Positions 1-10,100 of a DNA stretch of 64,000 nucleotides are shown in pieces. The stretch is from Pectinophora gossypiella (lineage: Eukaryota > Arthropoda > Insecta > Lepidoptera > Gelechiidae): assembly GCF_024362695.1 (NCBI RefSeq), contig NC_065421.1, positions 8,370,598 through 8,434,597 on the forward strand. Reading direction: 5' to 3'. The number at the start of each line of letters is the position of its first letter. The stretch's first letter is position 1. Position numbers and translations under genes: made by a program. Below the pieces are notes generated by a model. It saw only the letters and a program-made list of their open reading frames with translations, did no database searches and was not told where the DNA came from.

Positions 1-51
1 AATCAAATTGTGATTTCTATCCGACCGCTGTGTATGTATGTAAATATATAC

Positions 52-283
52 TGGGTGTTAGTGACATCGTAACGAATACTGAGGGGGTTGATTCAGACCA
101 TGATTCTGAGTTAAAATCAAGTGGAATTTTCCGTCGCAAAATTCATGTTTTTTTTTTAGTTTTTTTAAATTATTTTCAATTCTATACTTTTGCGATGGAA
201 AATTCCACTTGATATTAACTCAGAATAATCAGATGAATCATCCCTCTCAGTATTCGTTACGATGACACTTACACCCCGTACAA
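52..283. repeat. Palindromic MITE, family G, full copy
   Basis: The left arm (GTGACATCGTAACGAA, then a CATGATTCTGAGTT motif and a TGGAATTTTCCGTCGCAAAA motif) returns as its reverse complement in the right arm, around a T-rich centre. This makes a long hairpin typical of a non-autonomous foldback or MITE element. The small open frame inside it is not a gene. Related copies lie at 306-440, 26938-27226 and 43300-43375. Confidence 0.75.
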
Positions 284-305
284 ACATACGGTAGCCATAT
301 AAGTA

Positions 306-440
306 GGTATGGGTGTTAATGACACCGTAACGAATACTGAGGGGGATGGTTCAGACCATGATTCTGAGTTGATATCAAGAGGAATTTCGTGTCAAAAAAT
401 TTATGAGAATTTTTCTTTTCTTTTTAATTATTTTCCAATC
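306..440. repeat. MITE family G, left half only
   Basis: This repeats the left arm of the element at 52-283 in the same orientation (GTGTTAATGACACCGTAACG onward) and stops at the T-rich centre. The right arm is absent, so it is a truncated copy next to a complete one. Confidence 0.65.
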
Positions 441-1307
441 CATACATACACATACATAAACTCACGCCCGTAATCCCTAATGGGGTATTACATCAGAATA
501 TGATTTAGAATAGGTGTTTACGAGTCTACAAGGCGAATGCACTCGTTCCATACACTTTCTTTAAACTCTAGCCATAGAATAAGGAATCATAAGTACTTAC
601 TACGTACTCTAGCTTCGCAGCCCGCAACGCTCCTGTGAGCGTTGAATTTTAATTTAGCTATTTAAACTTGTGCCAAGTTAAATGGAAACGATTAATTATA
701 ATATCCGTTGTGATTTAATATGTTACATTCATGTCAGTATCTAATATTTTAAGGGGTTATGAAATAGTGTGGTGACACGAGGATTAATAACGTACATAAT
801 TTAACTAATAGGTTATGACGATTCGATTTTAGCCTATGCCAAACTTTTGCCAAATCTTGTAGTCTTATTTTTAGGATTTTAGTAAAATAAACGGATTCCT
901 TGTTGGCTAGACCATGGCAGATATTTCCAGAAACTGCTGATCGTTATTTAAATCGTCAATAAATCTTTGAACGGCATACATGGTGTATTTAATAAAGCTT
1001 AGACTTTTCATACACCTGAGATTTGCTAAGCATCTAAGTGTTATTAAGTATAAGTACACAAATCAATATTTACTTATCAATCTTTGGAATAACGTCAATG
1101 AAGTTAGACATGACTGACTATTGCTATTTAAAATAGATAATATGCTGACTAAACCAAGCAATAGACACGCCAGTTTCAATTGAAATAAGAAATTGTAGTC
1201 TCAATTTTTATTCGGAATGAAATTTATTGAATGAAATAAGGTTATTGTAGAAAATAACATTAAAAAAGGCGCTTATTTGCTTTTCACTATAAGGTGACAA
1301 TACATAC
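441..1307. other. Non-coding stretch, nothing recognised
   Basis: AT-rich sequence with stops in all frames. A short LINE-tail-like piece (CATAAACTCACGCC) sits near 465. I looked on the minus strand for a GDSGG exon that would complete SP-A and found none, so that exon is either beyond the left edge or lost. Confidence 0.5.
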
Positions 1308-1830
1308 ATACATAAACTCACGCCTGTTTCCTACCGGGGTAAGCAGAGACTGTAGAATTCCACTTGCTTCGATCCTGAGATACTTCTCTTGCTTCCTCCA
1401 CATTCATCAATCGCTTCATACACGCGCGCCGGTTCATAGTAGATTGTTCTGAACCTTTTCTAAGGACATTTCAAATTAGGTCAATGTACGTCCATCTAGG
1501 TCTTCCTCTGCCAGCCGGGCAGCCCTACAACCTTCGCTTTATACGCTGCTTTCGTCATCTTATTATTCTTCATCCGCTCTAACCAATTTAAGATTCCTTC
1601 TCAGTTTTAGTCACTATATCGTCTTTTAGACCACATCTCTCTCTTATCACACTGTTTCTGACACTTTCACTCAATTTAACACCGCAGATGCTACGCATCG
1701 ACTTCATTTTTATCGCATTAATCCTACTTTCATGCTTCTTCTGCCATACCCAACATTCACTACCGTACTTCAGCGTAGGGACAAGTACTGCTTTGTGAAC
1801 AGCCCTCCTAGCATGTAACGTGATCTAAGG
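1308..1830 (-). mobile_element. LINE fragment, reverse-transcriptase C-terminus
   Basis: On the minus strand the translation, across small indels, gives pieces of the C-terminal region of a non-LTR retrotransposon polymerase: ARRAVHKAVLVPTLKYGSEC, a KKHESRINAIKMKSMRSICG-like stretch, then LPGRGRPRWTYIDLI. A related, shorter copy lies at 5386-5800. It is a dead 5'-truncated insertion, downstream of (in the gene's direction) the last recognised SP-A exon. The exact LINE clade is not certain; an RTE-like or CR1-like source is my inference. Confidence 0.65.
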
Positions 1831-1998
1831 TGACGATATATAGAAGAAAACTTATCAAACAACTTACATAGTAATATTAGAACTACGGTATCTGAGCACG
1901 TAATGAGGGAAGAAAGGCGCGTGCGGTGTGGTTTCAATGCGTCCGCTTCACCGTCCCAAAACTCTTTAACCCCTCTGATTTGTAAAACACAGACTTAC

Positions 1999-4900
1999 TG
2001 TTCAACTCGACAGGCGTGTCCAGCTCTATAATAGCGATGTCGTTGTGGAAGTTCGGGTTGTTGAAGAGCTTGTGGCTCCTGACCAGGTTGGGTTTGACCG
2101 CGCGGTCCTGCACCGGTGGGGCGCAGACTCGCAACTTGCAGTCCGGGTCCGTCCTCGTGTCATATTCACCGAGACGAACGAACGACCTGGTATGGATTAA
2201 GTAATTAAATTACGTAAGGTACAATTTTTGCGTGTCTTGATATTTATTTACTAACTTTGTCAAAATCTGGCTGTTTCGGTCTGTCTGTTCCTCCAGTAAG
2301 CCTTATAAATGTTCCGGACGTTTGCGTAGGTACTAGCGTAGCAAGTCAATGGTGAGATATCATAGTCGCTATGAAATACACGCGCGTCATTATTATATGG
2401 TGCCGCATCCGATGGCAAATCTGCTTCTTCTATCGTGTGGGTTGTGAGGTGCATTACCAACCTCATCAGCCCTGGTGTCAGTGTTATTTTTGAGCCGCCA
2501 AAGGCCAAAGGCCCCTGACAAGGCTTATGTAACGACTACTTACTTACATCAGTAAGTAGTAACCGGGACCAACGGCTTAACGTGCCTTCCGAAGCACGGA
2601 TCATCTTAATTTTTGGACAATCAGGTGATCAGCCTGTAATGTCCTAACCAAACTAGGCATCACAAAGTGATTTTTGTGATATGTCCCCACCGGGATTCGA
2701 ACCCGGGACCTCCTGATCGTGAGCCCAACGATCAACCACTGGACCACGGAGGCCGTTGTTATTTTTGTAATGATTTACCGAAGTTACTTATACTTATCCA
2801 TGAAAACAAGAGTGACTTACTCCAGCCAGTAAGCCACGTTAAAAAAGAATAAACAGTGACTTACAGTTGGAATTCCTCGTCGGGGCTGATCCGTACGCAG
2901 TGGGCGGCGGTGACTATGTGGCGATCACTGATCAGCGCGCCGCCGCACATCCAATCCGTCTCGTTGTCCTCGGCTGCTGGGAAACATCGTTTAAGCTTTT
3001 GTCACACTGTCGGCGTGACAGGGCGCTAGTAGATAATGTAGGCAAGGCAAGAGCCCACAGTGTTACGTCTTACTTATATTCAAGTATGTTACAGTCGTAA
3101 GTATTCTATGCCCATATCAGGCGGAAAAAGGAAATGACCTGTGCAAGTTTATTAACAGAAGTATGCTTCTGTAGTGAATGAAAACTCAAAGATATTATCA
3201 AACCTCGGGGTTATTATTTACTTTCTAAACTTACTTATGTCAATAGCAGCCGTTAGAATCAGAATTAGAGCCAACGGCTTAACATCCTCCCAAGGCATGT
3301 CTTTCACGGAATCTTTTGAGCCAAACAAGATTGAGCTTACAATTTTCTGACCTATCGCATATTAAACTAAGGAGCTCCAAATACAGAGGTTACCAAAAAA
3401 AAAGAAATTTCCAGCATTTCAGCGTATTGGTGATCGTTTAGACGAAACAAATCCGAACTCCGGTATTCAACAGCCAACTGTTGTATTTAATTGGCCTTGG
3501 AATAACGGAGCAACCTTGGTGCAACGCCTGTCAGTAGTTAATAAGCTAATAATATACATAAAGTTACAGACCAACAGGCTATTTGATTACGCAGTATGGA
3601 GATATATTACGAAGGTAGGAATGAAGATAAAAACTGCCTATTTCTTCCGTCTGGCGTTTACTCAAACAGCATGGGAAACTGTCAAACTTTAGGAACACTC
3701 AACAGTGCTGCCGCCTACATTTGAGCTTCTAGTTTTTATCCTCCGATAGACAAACATAAACTTACTCCCCTAATCTTTCTAGGTATGGGCAGGATACCTA
3801 ATAATACAGAAAAAACAGCATAAAAGTAACTTAAACTTGCTAATGAACTCCTAAGATGATGATAATACATTGTGATGAACTTGGTAGACCTCTAGATGAC
3901 AAGTAGCTGAATGTCTTCAATGCTTTTTCTTTGCTATACTTGACGCGTCTCTTGCTGGCGCCCGGCCCCGACGGTTGGTAATATTAGGTACCTCCATACT
4001 TACTAGACCAAGACCAAGAAGAGCTTACATGGAATAGATTCAAGAGACGGTGAACGTCATGTCTTATATGTATACATGATAGACAAGAATGGAGAATGCT
4101 ACATCGACAAGAGCGTGGTTCTTAAATTAGTGATGATGATGATGACATAAGTACTTAACTACTACAGTTTTATTGAAAGCAGACACGAAATGCACTAACA
4201 GGAAACCTATGTTTTAAAACCTAAGGTAAACTAAGGAACATTCCATTCATTCCACTGAAAGGATAGTGAATCACCGATCTTGGTTTGACGGTGCTAACCA
4301 CCAGACTCCTCAGTGGAACTTGCCAAAATGATTTCCCAAATCAAACTTTGAGAGTGGAAGTTTCCTTGTGATTTTCCTTCAGATGCGATCGATCTTTGTA
4401 CTTACTTAGGTATGAATTTGTTTATTGTTGTGAATTCCCAAGCGAAGTGACCTAAGTTTGGATATCGCATAGATGCGATTATTTGAATACTTACAGAGTA
4501 AATTGCTTAACGTCGTACATAGAGTGTAAATTTCATAAACGCGTTTTTGAATATTACTTCATTCATTCTGGCATTGCGATGTGTTTTTAGTTAACAACAA
4601 CAATAACAGACACGCTAGTTTCGATCCAGGTAAAATTTGTAAGTAGACTCTGTTTTTACCTGGAATATTATGAAAGTAGTATGCAAGTCGAGGTTCTGTT
4701 GAAGAAAATCACATTCTAATGTGACTTATGAGCCGCTTACGTGGCTTTCATTATATGATGACGATATATCGTGGGTGACTTTGCAAACTGACGTATCTGC
4801 TACAATAATTTGTGTCTTATAGACAATAGCAAAGGGTGCAAATCAGATCAGCAGGCGCCAAAATTTTTAGATACGTCAGTTAGCGGCGTCGGCGACGATG

Positions 4901-5073
4901 TAAATGTAGTATAATATAGTACATACAGACGTATCCAAGACGTGCTATCCAGGGGAACTGCCCAAGCGCAGCGTCCAGCCCACCAATGATGCGGTCAGCC
5001 GCATTCTCCCCGCACTCGAAGAAATCCAGCATTTTCCAAGCAGAGTGGTTCGCCACATCGCTCCATAATGTAC
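1999..5073 (-). CDS. Clip-type serine protease SP-A (partial)
   Basis: Minus-strand secreted S1A protease gene, partial at both ends. Exon 4927-5073 carries a pre-activation Cys, the activation site DR|IIGG and QFPWIARLGY. Exon 2865-2976 carries CGGALISDRHIVTAAHC with the catalytic His. Exon 1999-2186 carries VRLGEYDTRTDPDC, a second Cys in CAPP, and the catalytic Asp in NDIAIIELD. Donors are GTATGT, GTAAGT and GTAAGT. Phases 1, 2 and 1 join into one open frame and equal those of SP-C, whose Asp exon is also 188 nt. The disulphide-bonded loop before the Asp exon motif is usual in clip-domain prophenoloxidase-activating or Easter-like proteases. I did not find the signal peptide, the clip exon (to be expected between 5074 and about 7000) or the GDSGG exon (left of position 1999, probably outside the window). 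The acceptor at 5073 is the least sure boundary. It could be a live gene cut by the window edge or a pseudogene. Confidence 0.8.
2422..2754 (-). mobile_element. tRNA-derived SINE, family A
   Basis: The reverse complement begins with a tRNA-like head (GGCCTCCGTGGTCCAGTGG as A-box region, GGTTCGAATCCCGG as B box) and ends in the family tail around CCTCACAACCCACACGATAG. It lies in the SP-A intron between the Asp and His exons. It is not a functional tRNA: there is no acceptor-stem closure after the B box. Confidence 0.8.
2977..4926 (-). other. SP-A intron, mostly unrecognised
   Basis: Intron of about 1.95 kb between the activation-site exon and the His exon of SP-A. It holds a LINE 3'-end fragment at 3995-4145 and otherwise no coding or repeat structure that I recognise. 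Confidence 0.55.
3995..4145 (+). mobile_element. LINE 3'-end fragment
   Basis: Plus-strand frames show AYME- and EWRMLHRQE-like pieces followed by a TGATGATGATGATG tail. This is the same LINE 3' end as at 10447-10525, 29105-29275, 50580-50870 and 63775-63960. Strongly decayed. Confidence 0.5.
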
Positions 5074-5385
5074 CTGCGTTACTCCAACAATTAAAACATC
5101 CAAATGAATGCCGGTTCTGATCAAATGTCAAAAGGCCTAGCCAAGTTGCATTCATTTCTATTTTTAAACAACTTCAAAAAAAGGAGTAAGTTATTACTGC
5201 AAATGTTCCTTGCAACGACATTTACGTGAGTCAAAGAAGGTTTATACCCAACTACGTACAATTCAGGTCCAAATTCAATTAAATATTGTGCTTAATCCGT
5301 AAACCGTAATAAACAATTTGATTCAACAATATCAATAATCTCGCAAAGACGCTAAATGTTTAAAAAATAAATTAATATCACACAT

Positions 5386-5800
5386 ACATAACCTCACGCC
5401 TGTTTGCCACCGGGGTAAGCAGGTCCCCTGCTTATGGAATTCCGTTTGCGTATGGAATTCCATTTGCTTCGATCCCGACACACTTCTCTTGCTTCCTCCA
5501 CATTCATCGATCGTTTCATACACGCACGCGTGTTCGGAGTAGATCGTGCTAAACCTTTTCTAAGGACATCTTGAAATTGGTCAATGTACGTCCTCCTTCT
5601 AGGTCGTCATTTATTTATTTTGAAAAATATACATTGTAACATTAACAGAAAAATCCACAGCTGCCATCTGCCAGCCCTACCACCAACCTTAGCTATATAT
5701 ACCGCTTTCTTAATCCTATTATCCTTCATCCGCTCTACGTGTCCAAACCAACTTAACATTTCCTTCTCAATACGAGTATCAGTTATGATTAAGCGATCTA
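5386..5800 (-). mobile_element. LINE fragment, reverse-transcriptase C-terminus
   Basis: On the minus strand a short frame reads IEKEMLSWFGHVERMKDNRI, a hallmark of the C-terminal part of many insect non-LTR reverse transcriptases, followed by the same CACTTCTCTTGCTTCCTCC-bearing tail as at 1308-1830. It is truncated and sits in the region between the SP-A and SP-B coding exons. Confidence 0.65.
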
Positions 5801-7100
5801 AGAAACCTACGACTTCGTTTTCCACGAATATCCTTCCAATAATTATCTTTTTTAGATTCTACGAAAACACGTGTGGTCACTATGGGATAGGTGACACATT
5901 GAAATTAGTGCACTAGAATATCAAACAGGTAGAAGGGACTTAACCCTGCGTACAAAATTGTCCCTTTATAAATTAATTACATTAATAAACGCCTTCACAC
6001 AATACATAGAAACTACTGAAAAAAACAATTACCGCCGGAACCGGTAGTACCCACTATCGGAAAAATTTCAATGAAATGAAATAGGTAAGTATCATTAACT
6101 CACCCGTGACGTCATCACTTTTTAGGATAACAAACAAAACTGAGACCAACTTCGTAGTTGGGAACATTTCTTAGGCTATTTATTATATAGTGTTTGTAAA
6201 TATGTATTTATTAAAAGAAAGAAAGTTCATGACTGTATGTTGCCTGTGTCGCGCTGTATAACGTGGCGTGCGCGTTGTGAAGCGATTCGTTCTGCGCGAG
6301 ACCTGGCCGCCGGAATACCTACATTACAATCGCATTTACAAAAGACCATAAAATGTCTACCACCGTTAATTTATAAATTTCGCTAATGATAAGAAAGTAT
6401 TACTGTTGCAAACATGTGGAAGTATTCAATCGCACGTAGCGTAATAAATATTCCTGAAGATCGTCATAGTAATATAAATACATATGCAACGTATAGAGCT
6501 ACTGTTTGATAAGTCGATTCATGTTGACAACGATATTTTCCTATCATCGTAGCTATTATCTGTAATGTCTGAGAAGAAAGACAAGAACGGGTTGCTGATT
6601 CACCGCGCAGCGCCACGGTGCGCGGGCGCGTGTCAGTGATACACCGTATTTTCCCGCGGAACTAGTATGTTAATAAATGGCCATCACATTAAATGACCAA
6701 CGCCGCCGTAGCTTCATTCTATCGATGTATTTATCTGAATAACAGCGATTCTTTGGAGACAACGATATTCGTAACAAGTGACAATAAACGTTATAAAGGA
6801 CAAAAACACGATCCAAACCAGTCGACGGCTCGCGTCGCCGCTACGTCGCCACTGTTCTGACCCGACTTATCTGCGGATAACCCGTCTCATGACAATTTGT
6901 TTTTAATAACAGAAGAAATCGGAGAAATAAAGTACTTCATAAGTGATTCTAAATTATTGTATTTAGACTGAGAGTGCAGTGAGTTGAATGCAGTTGTTAT
7001 TGATTGCGGAGCTGTAAGGTGTCTGACATGTGGACACGCGCGGTGTTGTCGAAAAATAGACATTAGAGTGTAGAGTGAGATCACAATATAGGACACCAAT
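5801..7100. other. Interval between divergent SP-A and SP-B
   Basis: No complete coding exon could be defined. The missing clip and signal-peptide exons of SP-A and the promoters of both divergent protease genes must lie in or near this stretch if SP-A is functional. GC-rich patches occur near 6245-6310 and 6605-6660, against an AT-rich background. I could not identify a TATA box or initiator with confidence. Confidence 0.4.
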
Positions 7101-10100
7101 ATGACGTGCAGGTGGATTGTCTGCGTGACGCTGCTCACACTGTTGTTATTAGGGGACTGCTGTAAGTATAATCTAATTAAATACTACGTTAATTAAAACT
7201 GTAAACGATCGTATTTACTTTGTTAAGGTGTGCAGAATTTAATTTGCACAGCACATTCGGAGGATCTCGATATGGTCATTCATGCGACTAGTAGGTAGGT
7301 TTTGTACGTGTTAATGTTTATTAAGTACGTAACTAAAACTATTATAAAAGAAAAACGAATATAATTATGCTTTTAAGCTTGTTATGTTCCGTTATCTCTT
7401 TGTTACTTTGCTACGTCGGAATTACTTACGGTCGTTCTTGATTCTAAATTGATATTGTAAATAACTGGTTTAAGGTTGGATACTTACTTCGTATGGATGG
7501 CTTTTTTGAGGTCAACGCAAGTCAAGAGTAAATGGCCCGGGTATTTTTTCTTTATTTTAATGTCCTGCAAGCTTATCACAGTTTTACCTTCCTGTTCAGA
7601 AAGTCAAATTCCAGTAGGGGAGTAGGTGTAATATAATAAGTATACGCGTGTCTGGATACACAACAAATGATAGATAAAACACTTATTAATATTCATGGAT
7701 GATAGATTTTATCGACCGTGTCGGTAAAACCACTGAGGAATAATATTTTTTCTTACATGATGTACGGTCATGAGTACTAATTATAATGTATACTTTGATA
7801 CGATGTCGCATTAACTTTTCTGACAAATTAAACCGTAAGTCTCATTAAATGTCAAATATGATAGTGCGACAGGGTTCTAAAGTGGGTACATATTATTACT
7901 CATGAGTGTACCACTTCTTAGTAGATAGATGGGCGATTGCCTCGTAATACGGCTCATCACATTTGTCTAAGGGCTTCGATATCAAGAGTCCCTGCAAGCT
8001 GTCTTCATGGCATGTGGTTCTGTCTACTCCTGTCTCCCCTTTTGTGACGTCATTATATAATGTCAGTATGTGCTATAGCCTAACGCACTAACCACTAGAC
8101 CACGGAGGCTGTTTGGCGATCTGGAGGTCCGGGTTCGATTCCCGATGGTGACATTGTCGAAATCACTTTGTGAGACTGTCCTTTGTTTGGTAAGGACTTT
8201 TCAGGCTTGAATCACCTGATTGTCCGAAAAAGTAAGATGATTCCGTGCTTCAGAGGGCACGTTAAGCCGTTGGTCCCGGCTATTAGCCGTAAAAACACCT
8301 CCACCAACCCGCAGTGGAGCAGCGTGGTGGAGTATGCTCCATACCCCCTCCGGTTGATTGAGGGGAGGCCTGTGCCCAGCAGTGGGACGTATATAGGCAG
8401 TTTATGTATATGTGCTATAGGACACGGTTTATCTTAGGACTTCGTATCAGTTGTGTATGCAAGTTATGGTCTGATTACTTGTAGCGCTGCCAACTCTATT
8501 AGGGATCTCGAGGATTTTTCAAATTTTATTGTCAGTCAACCGAGTTACTGCAGTAGATTCTATATAGGTATTAGGTACCTATCTAAATCTCCTGGAGGGT
8601 TAAAATGGCCACGTCGAAGCAATTCATCGAAGAAAGCAATATTGCAATTTGACATTTGCGCATACAAAACTAAGTCCCCCTTTAAACGATCCCATGAGGA
8701 ATAAATTCATACAGATATAATCATCAGGGTAATGCGCATGAGTATCTATTACTTACTTATATTGTTTTGTTTACTCAGCCTAGCGTTATCCCGATTTTAC
8801 GGATCTGCTTACCTAACCTGTGTAACCTTCTAACCCGCGAAGGAAATACCGGCCCAAGGCTAGGTCACATACCTCCGACACGCATTTCTCGGGAATGTGG
8901 GTTTTCTTGTGACGTTGTCTGTGTGTTTATGTAAAACGCATCATCATAAATAGGCTGTATACGTCCCACTGTTGGGCACAGGCCTTCCTTAAAACAATCG
9001 GAGGGGGGTATGGCTATGGAACCTCCACGCGGCTCCAATGTAACCACATTGGAACCAACCAACAGGTTGGTTACGTAAAACTAAAAAAAACAATGTACTT
9101 ACCTCAGTGTTCGCGGGCGACGGCTGCATAGCGGAGGAAGACCGGCCGGGGGCGTGCACCCTGCTATCAGAATGCCAGCCGCTCGTGGTGGAGATCCAGC
9201 GGGCTGGAGCACCCATGCCTTCGCACGTAAGGCGGAAGCTGCAGGCGTTAGCATGCGGGTTCCAGTACGATGAACCCCTGGTGCGTACACAAACTGTTAC
9301 AGTTGGCGCGACCATTGCAGACGGCGATACGGCTCAACACCTATCACGTTGGTCTAACAGAAAGCTGGATCAGGTACTTAGTTCATCTTGCGATGGATGT
9401 ACCTCTGACTACCGTATTGAGATATAGTCGTGAACTTATGCTACAAACAACATCATAACCTAGCATCACGCCAGAATCCTAAGGAGTACCTACCCCAGAA
9501 GTGTACAGTATACCTAAACATCCTCCTCCACTCACTCCTCGCCAGATATGTTTAAGTTCCATGCCCATGGGGCGACCCTATTGCTATTATTCAGGCACGC
9601 AATCCTGGATACCACAATATCAATTATCTAAAATCCAAACGTGAAACTCAAACTATTTTTCTACATATTATTTAAATGTAATATTATTATGTGATTACTG
9701 GTGATGAGTTATAATGGGCATTATTTCCTCGATTTAGTTAATGAAAATAACCTTGGTTAAAGCGTACGAAATTTGTTAATGTACGGTTCATCAAGTGACT
9801 AAATATATTCGATGAATTTCACCTGTTATATATAAGTATATTCCTGTAAAAGCATCTGATAGTAAAGCAGTTTTAAATTATTTACAACACCAATAGTAAC
9901 TAACTAACAAAAAAAATCCAGGTGTGCTGTTCAACACCATTCACAAACAACGAACCGGATCCGGGAGGCGACACGATACCACCCTCACCTACCCACGGGA
10001 TGGGCGTGGTGACCCCATGGTCAACAGAACCCTCGACGAGACCTTCAGAGAACCCCAACAACCACAGGCACACGCCTGCAATAAGCAACCCCCACGGTGG

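Noticed and set aside
1..1930. Search for the catalytic-Ser exon of SP-A
   Set aside because: No GDSGG-like codons on the minus strand in any frame; region is MITE, LINE and AT-rich DNA.
6887..7138. Open frame on the minus strand over the SP-B signal-peptide exon
   Set aside because: Shadow of the plus-strand exon 7101-7161 and its 5' UTR; no splice or homology support.
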